DNA from: Mucilaginibacter pineti
GTDB lineage: Bacteria > Bacteroidota > Bacteroidia > Sphingobacteriales > Sphingobacteriaceae
DNA length: 64,000 nt
Direction of reading: 5' to 3'
NCBI RefSeq assembly: GCF_900101875.1
Contig: NZ_FNAI01000005.1
Span: 310,001-374,000, forward strand
The translations under genes were made by a program, and so were the position numbers. Position 1 is the stretch's first letter; every line of letters begins with the position of its first letter. The notes beneath the pieces are model-generated. The model saw only the letters and a list, made by a program, of their open reading frames with translations. It did no database searches and was not told the DNA's origin. Positions 1 through 8,457 of this stretch are shown piece after piece.

Positions 1-507
1 AAAATCTCTCTTATTCAGATCAATAACCGGATTTTTGGCGTATTGCGTGTATGACATACCGCCGTCATTGCTATAGGCGATGAACTGTGATTCTTTATGC
101 TGCGTTGGCTGATCGGCAGTGAAAATAGCTACTACTGGTGGCTTGCCATTTTTGCCGAAGCCACTGGTATTATCCTTATCCAGCACTGCAGACCCGGAAT
201 AGATCCAGGTAGTAGTGTCTTTAGTAACAATTTCGGGAATGGCTACGGGCAGGTGTTTCCAGTGCACAAAATCGGTAGTTGTAGCGTGGCCCCAGCTCAT
301 ATGGCCCCATTTGTTTTCAAAAGGGTTATGCTGATAATATAGTTGATACTGCCCGTCAAGAAATATTAATCCGTTGGGGTCATTAGTCCAGTTTTTTTTG
401 GGGGTGAAGTGATAGGCTGGTCGCCATTGCGGAGTTTCGGCGGTTTGCGCTAATGCCGAATACCCCAGCGTTGCAAGCAATAATGAACATAATGTTGATT
501 TGAACAT
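1..507 (-). CDS. GH32 family glycoside hydrolase (levanase/inulinase type), 3' part cut by window edge
   Basis: The reading frame starts at the ATG at 507 (minus) and is still open at base 1, giving the first 169 residues. An N-terminal signal peptide ends near ALAQ. It is followed by the GH32 hallmark WTNDPNG, whose Asp is the catalytic nucleophile, and by the typical GQYQLYYQHNP and WGHMSWGHA stretches. The visible end (NKRDF) is just where GH32 proteins carry the RDP motif of the transition-state stabiliser, so the acid/base Glu lies outside the window. GH32 enzymes hydrolyse beta-fructans or sucrose. The gene is upstream of nothing visible on its own strand except GH16 (start 1378) and GH35, which are transcribed towards it. 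Family assignment is firm; substrate (levan, inulin or sucrose) cannot be told from this part. Confidence 0.88.
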   Translation of the reverse strand, partial: MFKSTLCSLLLATLGYSALAQTAETPQWRPAYHFTPKKNWTNDPNGLIFLDGQYQLYYQHNPFENKWGHMSWGHATTTDFVHWKHLPVAIPEIVTKDTTTWIYSGSAVLDKDNTSGFGKNGKPPVVAIFTADQPTQHKESQFIAYSNDGGMSYTQYAKNPVIDLNKRDF

Positions 508-541
508 GTTTTTCTTTTTATATTTTATAATAATTGACATA

Positions 542-1378
542 TCACTTCTGATAAACCCTTACATAATCAATTTCATAACGGCTTGGAAATAGGGTAGCCG
601 ATGGGTCGCCTCCACTATCGCCGCCGATGGCAAAATTAAGCAGGATATAGTGCGGCTGCATGAAAGGGTTAAATTGACTGCTATCCTGATTAACCAAATC
701 CTTTAACGCAACACGGTTTAGCAATTGATCATCTACATACAAACTTATCGCTGTTTCGTCCCAATCCATTCGCCACACATGAAACTTCTTACTCCAATCT
801 TTACCCAGCGAATCTAATGGGGTTTTGGTGCTATGCCACTTTGCTGTATTGGGCGTTGCTGTTCCGCAAGCTATATTGGCCAAGAGCATTTTACGGTAAT
901 ATTCCATAATGTCTATTTCGCCGTTTGACGGCCAGGGTTTACTAACCCCCAACGTCCAGAAAGCGGGCCACAAACCGGCATCTACCGGTATACGGGCGCG
1001 CATAATCATACGGCCGTATTGCCAGCTATGCAGGCCACGCGTATTGATACTGGCTGATGTGTATTCCATAAACTCCCTGTTGGTTTTCCAATTATCGCTT
1101 TGTGGCAAATAATTGGGATTAGGCAGGCGCTCCCTTTTTGCCTCAATAACTAACAAGCCTTTATGGCAAACCGCGTTTTCACGCTGGTACCATTGTGCTT
1201 CGTGGTTACGCACAAAACCGTGTTCGTATCCCCATTTTGTACTGTCGGGCACACCTTCGTTATTAAATTCATCTGCCCAAACCAATTTGTAACCATTGGA
1301 GGTGTTGCTTTGCAGCTGGCACCAGCCTTTTGATGATAGTATGGTAAACAAGCAAATAATGATCAAAAACTTTTGCAT
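542..1378 (-). CDS. GH16 family endo-beta-glucanase/galactanase-type hydrolase
   Basis: A 278-residue secreted enzyme with a signal peptide (residues 1-20, ending GWCQ). The GH16 catalytic signature GEIDIMEYY gives E154 as nucleophile, D156 as assisting residue and E159 as acid/base. The upstream GLWPAFWTLG and downstream HVWRMDWDETAISLYVDD segments are typical of the laminarinase-like jelly-roll. It lacks any carbohydrate-binding domain, and its length is that of a single catalytic domain. It lies 24 bp downstream of the GH35 gene and 34 bp upstream of the GH32 gene on the same strand, so the three are probably one operon. GH16 covers beta-1,3-glucanases, agarases and others; the ExDxxE form with the inserted M fits laminarinase-like members best, but the substrate is an inference. 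Confidence 0.9.
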   Translation of the reverse strand: MQKFLIIICLFTILSSKGWCQLQSNTSNGYKLVWADEFNNEGVPDSTKWGYEHGFVRNHEAQWYQRENAVCHKGLLVIEAKRERLPNPNYLPQSDNWKTNREFMEYTSASINTRGLHSWQYGRMIMRARIPVDAGLWPAFWTLGVSKPWPSNGEIDIMEYYRKMLLANIACGTATPNTAKWHSTKTPLDSLGKDWSKKFHVWRMDWDETAISLYVDDQLLNRVALKDLVNQDSSQFNPFMQPHYILLNFAIGGDSGGDPSATLFPSRYEIDYVRVYQK

Positions 1379-1402
1379 ATTTTCTCTTTACAGATTTTAC
1401 TG

Positions 1403-3232
1403 TTAAAGCTGATCTAAAATTGGTTTTTCGATACCCGATAGCTGTGTTTCTGCAGGTTTAAGCAGTTCCAACACCTCAACCTGGTTAATTCCTTTTTTAA
1501 GCCACTCAGCAGGCAGGTAAAGCGTTTGCTGCGGACCAACACTCCAATATTTACCCAGGTTGTGGCCATTTACCCATACCAGCCCTTTACCCCATTTGCG
1601 CATATCCAAATAGGTATCGGCAACTTTTGTAAGGTTAAACGATCCCTTTTTAACAACCCGGGTTGTACCTGTATAGGCCGCCGATTGGTATTTAACCTTG
1701 CTTAAGTCATTAAACGGAAGGCTGTACATTTTCCAGCCTATTAACTCAGCATTGTTCAATAAAACTTTTTCTGTGATGCCTTTTTTATTTTGCAGCAGGT
1801 ATTTACCAAAGTTAATCCGGCCCAGGTTTTCAACCAGTATGTCGAGCGTTACTTTACCGGCAGGGAGGGTAATTTGCATACTGTCTTGTTTCACTCGCCT
1901 ATCCAACGTGCCAACAGTGTTACCGTTTACTATAACTATGGCGTAATCCCGTAATTCCTGAAGCTTTAGCAAGCCGGTTTTACCGCCGGTTATTGTGGTG
2001 CGATATAATACAAAGCCATAATCCTGGTTCAGGTCTTCAAATGTTAGCGGCTTTACGCTTGCTTTTGGTGCGGGCAGGTTATTAAGCAGCACGGCGGTTT
2101 GTGTAAACGACACCGCTGGAATTTGTATAACAGGCTTAGCCTCCGGAACGGCAGGTAACTGCTGACCGGCAGGCAGGTGCTTTTCTATTACCTGGCGGAA
2201 AGCCATAAACTTTGGTGTGGCGTTACCAGCTTCATCAAGCGGGGCATCATAATCATAACTGCTGATCTGTGGCTCATAGGCAGATTGATCATCATAGTTT
2301 GCGCCATTCATAAAGGCCCGGGTTGTGCCGCCATGAAACATATACATATTGATGGAGATACCGGCTGCTAATACCGCATCAAGTTTACCGGTGTATTGCT
2401 CCGCAGGTACGGTGTGGTGTTTTGTTCCCCACCAATCAAACCAGGCCGGGTACCATTCGGCTATGTAATATGGGCCTTTGCCACCGTGGTTATCGCCGAT
2501 AAGCTTTTTCACCCTGGCCGGATCATCTAAACCGTTTACCGCAGGCATCAAGCCAGGGAGATGTCCCTTTACCAGATCGGCAGCGGGATCGCAAGTATAC
2601 AGCAGGCCATCAAAACCAGCTTCTTTAAAGAACTTCCTGTTGATATCCAGGTATTCCTTATCGCTGCCGTATGATCCGTACTCATTTTCTATCTGCACCA
2701 TGAGGATATTACCGCCGTGATTTATTTGCATCGGGGCCAACTGCTTGCCTATTTCTTTAATATAGGTTTCGTACTCTTTTAAATATTGCGCTTCCTTGCT
2801 GCGCACTACTAAACCTTTTTCGTTTTGTAGCCAGTAAGGGTAACCGCCAAACTCCCACTCGGCGCATACGTATGGGCTTGGTCGCAGGATAACCCATAGG
2901 CCTTCCTGCTGGGCAATCTTTACAAACTCCGCAACATCATTATTTCCGCTGAAATCGAACTTGCCTTTTTGAGGTTCATGCAGGTTCCAAAACACGTAAG
3001 TACCAATAGTATTTAAGCCCATTGCTTTAGCCATTTTCATACGGGCACGCCAGGCCTCACGGGGTACCCGGGGATAGTGCATTTCGCCGCTGATCATTTG
3101 AAAGGGTTTGCCATCTAACATAAAGGCCGAATCGCCCAGTGCAAATTCATGCTTTGTCTGCGCAAAAACAGGGGCTTGACTTATTAATACAATACCGGTT
3201 AACAGGGCAAATAATTGTTTTCTGAAACACAT
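1403..3232 (-). CDS. GH35 beta-galactosidase (first copy)
   Basis: A 609-residue exported GH35 enzyme (signal peptide to about residue 24, VFAQ). The TIM-barrel catalytic residues are visible: E184 in IENEYG as acid/base and E259 in IAEWYP as nucleophile. The C-terminal half has the beta-sandwich domains of the family, ending in WVNGHNLGKYW. GH35 enzymes remove terminal beta-galactose. A close paralogue lies at 35443-37266 with the same length and nearly the same barrel sequence, so this genome carries at least two. This copy heads the GH35-GH16-GH32 operon; its upstream region does not show the paired G-rich repeat found before the second copy, so the two are likely regulated separately. Localisation is probably periplasmic. 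Confidence 0.93.
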   Translation of the reverse strand: MCFRKQLFALLTGIVLISQAPVFAQTKHEFALGDSAFMLDGKPFQMISGEMHYPRVPREAWRARMKMAKAMGLNTIGTYVFWNLHEPQKGKFDFSGNNDVAEFVKIAQQEGLWVILRPSPYVCAEWEFGGYPYWLQNEKGLVVRSKEAQYLKEYETYIKEIGKQLAPMQINHGGNILMVQIENEYGSYGSDKEYLDINRKFFKEAGFDGLLYTCDPAADLVKGHLPGLMPAVNGLDDPARVKKLIGDNHGGKGPYYIAEWYPAWFDWWGTKHHTVPAEQYTGKLDAVLAAGISINMYMFHGGTTRAFMNGANYDDQSAYEPQISSYDYDAPLDEAGNATPKFMAFRQVIEKHLPAGQQLPAVPEAKPVIQIPAVSFTQTAVLLNNLPAPKASVKPLTFEDLNQDYGFVLYRTTITGGKTGLLKLQELRDYAIVIVNGNTVGTLDRRVKQDSMQITLPAGKVTLDILVENLGRINFGKYLLQNKKGITEKVLLNNAELIGWKMYSLPFNDLSKVKYQSAAYTGTTRVVKKGSFNLTKVADTYLDMRKWGKGLVWVNGHNLGKYWSVGPQQTLYLPAEWLKKGINQVEVLELLKPAETQLSGIEKPILDQL

Positions 3233-3534
3233 ACGATTTAAGGGAATTTTAGCTGTTGAAATAGTTTATTATTATTGGGGATTGAGTGCTTGTTAACCGT
3301 AAAAAGTACCCGCTTAACATGGCCTCATAAATAAATTGTAATATTGACACTTTTAAAAAAGACAAAGTAAGCAGAATAATTTAAAACTTTAGACTTAAAA
3401 CATTGGTCATCAAATCTAAAAAAATTGCCCTAAAGTTGAAACCAAATTTATAAAGCAAGTTATCCAAAACAGTAAGCTATTGTACCAAAACGGGGTAAAT
3501 ATAAAACCGCATTCCCTTAAAAAATTAGAACCAT
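3233..3534. other. AT-rich divergent intergenic region
   Basis: This 302 bp stretch separates the GH35 gene (minus) from the DUF2461 gene (plus). No open frame of note, hairpin terminator or paired G-rich repeat was seen. The only promoter-like signal noted is the minus-strand -7 box listed separately at 3411-3418. Confidence 0.5.
3411..3418 (-). promoter_or_regulatory. Possible -7 promoter box for the GH35 operon
   Basis: Read on the minus strand this is TAGATTTG, matching the Bacteroidota -7 consensus TAnnTTTG exactly. It would give a 5' leader of about 170 nt before the GH35 start at 3232. No convincing -33 TTG was identified, and an 8-bp match with two free positions is expected by chance now and then. 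Confidence 0.3.
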
Positions 3535-3615
3535 ATGTTAATCCTGTTTCTTGCATCGGCTATATTTGTTCGGGATTATTTAAACACCATAGTTTCAAAC
3601 AGCAAATATTCTGCA

Positions 3616-4299
3616 ATGCAAGTACACATACCTACATCGGGCTTTGATTTTTTAAATGAGCTGAAAAACAACAATAACAGGGACTGGTTTAACCTGCACA
3701 AAGCTAATTTTCAGGAACAACAAAATTCCATAGCGCTTTTTGCAGATGCCCTGTTGCAGGAGCTTAACACGCATGACCAAATTGAAACACCATCCGGTAA
3801 AAAGAGCCTTCATCGTATTTACAGGGATACCCGCTTCAGCAATAACAAAACGCCGTATAAAACAAACTGGAGCGGTAATTTTAAACGCCTGGGTAAGCAT
3901 CGCCGGGGTGGTTACTATTTCCATATTGAACCGGGAAATACATTTATTGGCGGCGGCTTTTGGGCACCAGAACCACAGGATCTTAAACTGATAAGGCAGG
4001 ACATTGCCTTTGACGATGCGCCTTTACGAAAAATACTGGCCGACGAATCATTCACCACCACGTTTGGCACATTGAGGGGCGAACAATTAAAAACTACACC
4101 TAAAGGCTTTGAACCTGGTCATAAGGCCACCGACCTGCTCAGGTATAAACAATTTTTGCTGATGAAACCTTTTACAGACGAAGAAGCGTTAAGCGAATCG
4201 TTTTTAACACAGGTTAATCTCACCTTCAAAAACATGCGTCCGTTTTTTGATTATATGAGCGAGGTTTTATCAACAGATATAAATGGATTGGCGATATAA
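3616..4299 (+). CDS. DUF2461 domain-containing protein
   Basis: A 227-residue protein if the ATG at 3616 is used. An upstream in-frame ATG at 3535 would add 27 poorly conserved residues, and the family normally begins close to the GFDFL...LKNNNNRDWF motif, which sits at residue 7 onwards from 3616. Other visible family features are IYRDTRFSNNKTPYKTNW and GGYYFHIEPG followed by GGGFWAPEP. DUF2461 (also TIGR02453) is widespread in Bacteroidota and has no established function. There is no signal peptide, so it is cytoplasmic. It is convergent with the lipoprotein gene ending at 4315, only 15 bp away. The family call is strong; nothing in the neighbourhood suggests a role. Confidence 0.85.
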   Translation: MQVHIPTSGFDFLNELKNNNNRDWFNLHKANFQEQQNSIALFADALLQELNTHDQIETPSGKKSLHRIYRDTRFSNNKTPYKTNWSGNFKRLGKHRRGGYYFHIEPGNTFIGGGFWAPEPQDLKLIRQDIAFDDAPLRKILADESFTTTFGTLRGEQLKTTPKGFEPGHKATDLLRYKQFLLMKPFTDEEALSESFLTQVNLTFKNMRPFFDYMSEVLSTDINGLAI

Positions 4300-4314
4300 A
4301 CAGGAGGCCGATAT

Positions 4315-4992
4315 TTAATTTCTCCTATTAATTTTTTCCCTGAAGTATCCGTTTTTGTTGATAAACCAATGCTGTTCTTCTTCGGTTTCTGTATCGAAGT
4401 GATTTTCGTCATCTACCTGCACACTGTATTCATGCTGAAGTACAATTGTTAAGTTTTTACTGATAACCGACTGCCGGTTTGCATTCCAATGATTATTGCC
4501 CTGGGCTGCAGCCGAGTTTATGGCATCTATTACTTTGAGCTTGTAAGTTAAAGTTACCAGCTGCACACCATCTCCATAAACCTCAACTACCATAAACCGG
4601 GGTGTTTTGGCTATTAAATTCCATTGTGCTTTATAGTTGCTGTCAGTTAAATTAAAGGTGGTATCAGCCTCGTTATAATCAATTGCGCCGCCGCCAGCCT
4701 GGGTTGGTATAAGCTTCAACTTAACATCAAACAGCTTCTTCACTTTAAACTCCGACAGGTCAATAACAGGAAAAGTACGGTTGTACCACTCAGACAGGTA
4801 GGGAAATTTTACCGGTGGCAGGCTATCAAGATGGTGCATTAATTTAGCACTGTCGGTTACCGGTGCAGGGGCTTTGGGCAAGGGTTTGTTTGCACCGAGG
4901 CTGTCCTTTTTAACTCCTGCATTTTTATTATCCGGCTGCGTACAGGCGGTAATAGTTATAAGTGCTAAAATTCCAATTATTAAGTATTTCAT
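4315..4992 (-). CDS. Hypothetical lipoprotein
   Basis: A 225-residue protein with a lipoprotein signal (hydrophobic residues 4-15, lipobox ITAC with the lipidated Cys near residue 17). A low-complexity Pro/Lys/Asp linker follows (about residues 18-50). The mature domain is rich in beta-strand-like segments with alternating hydrophobics (for example FMVVEVYGDGVQLVTLTYKL), and the tail is charged. I do not recognise the family. It is monocistronic: convergent with DUF2461 on one side and divergent from the outer-membrane barrel gene on the other. The likely location is the outer or inner membrane facing the periplasm. Confidence 0.75.
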   Translation of the reverse strand: MKYLIIGILALITITACTQPDNKNAGVKKDSLGANKPLPKAPAPVTDSAKLMHHLDSLPPVKFPYLSEWYNRTFPVIDLSEFKVKKLFDVKLKLIPTQAGGGAIDYNEADTTFNLTDSNYKAQWNLIAKTPRFMVVEVYGDGVQLVTLTYKLKVIDAINSAAAQGNNHWNANRQSVISKNLTIVLQHEYSVQVDDENHFDTETEEEQHWFINKNGYFREKINRRN

Positions 4993-5229
4993 GTGTGTTT
5001 ATTGAAGCTGTGCCCTGCAACCGGGTGCTCTTTTACAAAAGTGTGATTAAAACTAAAATTTATTTCAATAAGCAGTCAGGGTAAGCAGTTGGCAGCGTGT
5101 TTTAGGGTTGAATTAACGAAAAACGTTTAGCTACACTTAAAAAAACAACTCAATTAAACTCATTAACAGGCATGCGGACTGATCTGCCGCTACCTGTTTA
5201 ACAAATCAAAACACCCCACACAATTAATC

Positions 5230-6165
5230 ATGAAAGCAACTACCCTTCAAATCATAACTATATTTTTAACAGTCTTCACATTATCCGTTCACGCGCAACA
5301 GGATTCCATTCCAAAGCCGAACAGTTCATTTAAACCCCAAATAGGATCATTTCAGGCCGATTACGCCTATTCGCCATTTACCGTTAAAGGTACAAAAATG
5401 AACATACAGCAGGTAAACACTGCAGTTATGTTGCCGGTATATAACCACTTTGAAAATGGCAAGCTCGACTTTTTTTTAGCCGGAGTAAACTATAACCAGC
5501 TTTTCTTATCCGGGCTGGGGAACGATTTTGGCGGCACAAAGTTTTATTCCGTTTCGGTACCGCTTATTTTCCAAAAATCGCTATCGGCCAAATACGCCTT
5601 GATGGTATCGCTTATTCCAACGCTGTCGTCGGATATGAAAGATGTATCTGGTGATGATATGCTTTATACTGCGGCGGCCATGTTAAAAATCCGAACATCT
5701 GCAAAGTTCTCTTACTCTATAGGCGCCGTTTACTCGCGTCAGTTTTTCGGGTCATTGCTTTTACCAATAATTGGGATAGATTGGAATATTACCGACAAGC
5801 TAAGCCTATCAGGTTCTATACCGGTTTCTGAAAAGCTCAAATACCAGTTAAGCAGTAAAAGTGCTTTCGGCATAAATACCGATTTTGGAATTGGCGGGGG
5901 ATCATACCGTTTATCAAAAAAAATGAACTCCGATTATTTCCAGGTTCAGCAAATGAAGTCATCCCTCTTTTATGAATACAGTTTGGCTAAAAACTTTACC
6001 ATACAAGCAAGTGCAGGTTACAACTTTACTCAAAGGTTAGATCTGTACTCCAAAGATCAGAAGGTTAATTGGGCACCTTTTAATAACCTCAATAATCGTG
6101 TTCCGCTTGAGGAGCTAAAGAAACCGGGAGTAACGTTTCAATCCGGCATTAATTACCGTTTTTAA
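5230..6165 (+). CDS. Outer-membrane beta-barrel protein (DUF6268-like)
   Basis: A 311-residue protein with a clear signal peptide (residues 1-22, SVHAQ). The mature chain has about ten alternating hydrophobic strands, such as KLDFFLAGVNYNQLFLSG, FSYSIGAVYSRQFFGSL and FTIQASAGYNFTQRL, and ends in an aromatic residue (GINYRF), the usual barrel-assembly signal. The layout and the FQADYAYSPFTVKG start resemble the DUF6268 group of Bacteroidota barrels; I give this name from memory. No TonB plug or SusD-type partner is present. It is followed 49 bp later by the 68-residue gene, possibly co-transcribed. Function unknown; transport or adhesion are both possible. Confidence 0.78.
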   Translation: MKATTLQIITIFLTVFTLSVHAQQDSIPKPNSSFKPQIGSFQADYAYSPFTVKGTKMNIQQVNTAVMLPVYNHFENGKLDFFLAGVNYNQLFLSGLGNDFGGTKFYSVSVPLIFQKSLSAKYALMVSLIPTLSSDMKDVSGDDMLYTAAAMLKIRTSAKFSYSIGAVYSRQFFGSLLLPIIGIDWNITDKLSLSGSIPVSEKLKYQLSSKSAFGINTDFGIGGGSYRLSKKMNSDYFQVQQMKSSLFYEYSLAKNFTIQASAGYNFTQRLDLYSKDQKVNWAPFNNLNNRVPLEELKKPGVTFQSGINYRF

Positions 6166-6214
6166 TAACAGTAACACATCAACATAAATTTCTATCACTA
6201 AAATAATTCATATA

Positions 6215-6421
6215 ATGGTTGAAGTATTTAAAACAAATGTGCAGGATATGGATGAGTCTGAAGTGCTCATTTATATCATTCAAAAACAAGTGCCCAACAG
6301 TTGCATAACCTTTGATTTGGATGATTGCGACAATATTTTACGTGTTGAAGGCGAGGATATATCGCCAAAATGTGTGATCGATCTTTTGAATACTTACGGC
6401 TACCTGTGCGAGATGCTTTAG
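6215..6421 (+). CDS. Small acidic protein, possible HMA-like fold
   Basis: A 68-residue, strongly acidic cytoplasmic protein without signal or membrane segment. The pattern MVEVFKTNV...CITFDLDDCDNILRVEG...VIDLLNTYGYLCEML (abridged) has the beta-alpha-beta-beta-alpha-beta rhythm of heavy-metal-associated domains. Short proteins of this kind are common in Bacteroidota near transport genes. It lacks the CxxC metal site, so if it has that fold it is not a classical metal chaperone. It lies downstream of the barrel gene and is followed by a long inverted repeat that probably ends transcription. The gene looks real (good start, no overlap, terminator), but its function is not known. Confidence 0.65.
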   Translation: MVEVFKTNVQDMDESEVLIYIIQKQVPNSCITFDLDDCDNILRVEGEDISPKCVIDLLNTYGYLCEML

Positions 6422-6473
6422 GCAGAATATTACAAATTTTTGAGCTAAAAAGAAGAAAAGGGATTTAAAAAAC

Positions 6474-6526
6474 TACCCGGGCGACTTGATTTATAACATG
6501 CGCTATAAAATCAGGTCGCCCGGGTA
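6474..6526. terminator. Long inverted repeat, probable bidirectional terminator
   Basis: Two arms of about 22 bases (6474-6495 and 6504-6526) are complementary except for one G-T type mismatch and one extra A, with an 8-base loop. The GC-rich core is ACCCGGGCGAC. It sits exactly between the convergent 68-residue gene and the aquaporin gene, 8 bp beyond the aquaporin stop, as expected for a shared terminator. The A-rich bases before it and the T-rich bases after it are modest. Confidence 0.75.
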
Positions 6527-6534
6527 ATTGCAGT

Positions 6535-7242
6535 TTAATTAGATTCAAGCAGATAACGCCAAACAACCGCACTTAAAACGCTGCCTAAAACTGGTGCTGC
6601 AATAAATAGCCATAACTGGCTGATAGCTATATTTCCGGTAAACAACGCCGGCCCAATGCTACGGGCCGGGTTTACAGATACGCCGGTTACCGGGATACCC
6701 ACAATATGGATAAGTACCAGGCTTAGCCCTATTGATAAACCGGCAAAGCCTCCATGTATATTTTTTGTAGATGTAGCACCGAATATAACCAGCAGAAATA
6801 TAAAGGTGAATATGGTTTCGGCAATAAAACCGGCCAGTAAACTGTAGTGCCCCGGCGAAGCGGCGTCATAACCATTTTGACCTAAACCATTTACGGCAAT
6901 GCTATACCCTTCTTTACCTGATGCGATGAGCAGCAAAATACCTGCCCCCGCAATAGCCCCTAATATTTGAGCTATAATATATGGAATAGCCTCACTTGAT
7001 TTCATACGACCGGCCACAACCATACCTATGGTTATAGCCGGATTAATATGGCAGCCGGATATATGGCCTATAGCATAGGCCATAGCCACAACTGATAAAC
7101 CAAACGCGAAGGCTATCCCTAATAGGCCTACGCCGGTTGTACCATTAGCACCTGCAATTACGGCACTGCCGCAACCCATTAAAACTAATACCATAGTGCC
7201 AAGAAACTCGGCAAAAAACTTGGGTAAAATATTTGTATTCAT
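6535..7242 (-). CDS. aqpZ: Aquaporin (AqpZ-like water channel)
   Basis: A 235-residue inner-membrane protein with six helices and the two half-helix NPA motifs at residues 67-69 (HINPA) and 191-193 (SVNPARS). The Arg after the second NPA is the selectivity-filter Arg of MIP channels. H/G-type filter residues near the second motif and the short loops favour a water channel of the AqpZ type over a glycerol facilitator. The start follows AEFLGTMVLV as in AqpZ proteins. It is monocistronic, ends at the inverted repeat 6474-6526, and has an ordinary 180 bp upstream region. Confidence 0.92.
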   Translation of the reverse strand: MNTNILPKFFAEFLGTMVLVLMGCGSAVIAGANGTTGVGLLGIAFAFGLSVVAMAYAIGHISGCHINPAITIGMVVAGRMKSSEAIPYIIAQILGAIAGAGILLLIASGKEGYSIAVNGLGQNGYDAASPGHYSLLAGFIAETIFTFIFLLVIFGATSTKNIHGGFAGLSIGLSLVLIHIVGIPVTGVSVNPARSIGPALFTGNIAISQLWLFIAAPVLGSVLSAVVWRYLLESN

Positions 7243-7423
7243 TTAATGTTCAATAAATTGTGCAGATAATTGTTAGGCTTTTTTATGCGTTTAATTTTCG
7301 GTACAAATAAAATAAATTGTACATATCGTTTATAATAGTTTCGATAGACGGTTAACCTGCACCGACAGAAAGGCAATAAAAGGGGATGTACTTAAACAGT
7401 GAGGTTGTAATTTACCATATTAA

Positions 7424-8137
7424 TTATAGGGGCTTATTAGGAACGGCATAGTAAAAAGCCGCCCCCTCGCCGGGCGTAGATTCTGCCCAGATCTTTCCGT
7501 TCATTTTCAGTATCATATCTCTGCAAATACTCATGGCAATGCCTGCACTTTTTAAATGGTTGCTTGTATTTGTACAATCATCCTTCATGTAAAATAGCGC
7601 CTTGAGCTGTGTGGTGGTCATGCCATTACCCTGATCTGTAAAGGCAACGGTTATCCAATCTTCATCTTCGCTGCAGGTTACCCCAATGATGCCACCGGTT
7701 GGAGAATATTTAGTGGCGTTGCTTAAAATGTTACGATTAATGAACTGCAGCATTTCCTTGTGCGCATAAATTAACTGACGCTCGGGAACAATGTTATATA
7801 AGGTTATGTGCTTATTTAGCTGATCATACAGGTACAAACTGTTGGCCTCATGTATAAGATCATGTAACAGTAGCGGCTGTGCTTTTATAGTGTAACTATC
7901 GTCTGTTGATTTTACCCAGTAAAGTAAACCATCCAGCAGTTCCATACTTTTTGATGCTGTGTTACGCAGCCCCTCAAAAAGCAAATGCATTTCATCTGCC
8001 GACATTGGCTTTTTGGTATGTTTAAGCATATCGGCGGTCATTACCAGCGTGGCGAAGGGCTGCCGAAGATCATGGGCCAGCACTGCTACCACCGTTTGCG
8101 TAAAATTGCCCTGTAACTCCAACTCCTTCGACCTCAT
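7424..8137 (-). CDS. Soluble sensor histidine kinase (no input domain)
   Basis: A 237-residue kinase made only of HisKA (H-box VLAHDLRQPF, His near residue 22) and HATPase_c (N-box NRNILSNATKYS, G1 box FTDQGNGM). The G2 region is SAGIAM instead of GLGL, so the ATP lid is weakened. It has no membrane helix or PAS domain. Its ATG overlaps the stop of a 54-residue membrane protein gene in an ATGA arrangement. It may therefore depend on that small protein for membrane recruitment or stoichiometry. It lies downstream of the LytTR regulator gene (8458-9192), a plausible partner. A sequencing frameshift that split one membrane-bound kinase is the main alternative. Confidence 0.85.
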   Translation of the reverse strand: MRSKELELQGNFTQTVVAVLAHDLRQPFATLVMTADMLKHTKKPMSADEMHLLFEGLRNTASKSMELLDGLLYWVKSTDDSYTIKAQPLLLHDLIHEANSLYLYDQLNKHITLYNIVPERQLIYAHKEMLQFINRNILSNATKYSPTGGIIGVTCSEDEDWITVAFTDQGNGMTTTQLKALFYMKDDCTNTSNHLKSAGIAMSICRDMILKMNGKIWAESTPGEGAAFYYAVPNKPL

Positions 8138-8298
8138 ATAACAGAATTATCGTTACGCTTAATTATATCCGACGAAGATTTATGCTCAATTGGGCTGGGT
8201 TTAAGATCGGCCGCTAACATAATAAATAAGAAACCGCAACCCGTCCAAGACAGTACAATTATTGCTGGTATAAATTGCTGTAAAATGAAATCTATCAT
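8134..8298 (-). CDS. Small single-helix membrane protein coupled to the downstream kinase
   Basis: This is a 54-residue open frame from ATG at 8298 to the TGA at 8136-8134. It begins MIDFILQQFIPAIIVLSW and contains one long hydrophobic helix (residues 4-30) followed by a polar, Lys/Ser-rich tail. Its stop codon overlaps the start of the kinase at 8137 by the ATGA arrangement, which indicates translational coupling. The frame is too short for many gene finders. No homologue is recognised. I infer a membrane anchor or sensor for the soluble kinase. If the two frames were joined they would form an ordinary membrane-bound histidine kinase, so a frameshift is possible. Confidence 0.6.
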   Translation of the reverse strand: MIDFILQQFIPAIIVLSWTGCGFLFIMLAADLKPSPIEHKSSSDIIKRNDNSVI

Positions 8299-8457
8299 AC
8301 TATTTTGTTGAAATCGTGCTGTATTCAGGCGGATTTTCCAACAAAGAAAAAGACAGATAATAAACCAAAAGAAAGGTTTCGACAGATGGCTTACTATAGC
8401 AGACGGAAAGGCAGATCGGTTAGACCAAGCTTAAGTATAATTAGCTATTCAAAATAT

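Noticed and set aside
3241..3520. An HTCS-type paired G-rich repeat before the first GH35 gene
   Set aside because: Only isolated GGGG runs (near 3277 and 3490) occur, without a partner at 21-22 bp.
3535..3615. N-terminal extension of the DUF2461 protein from the ATG at 3535
   Set aside because: The extra 27 residues do not belong to the family, which starts near the ATG at 3616.
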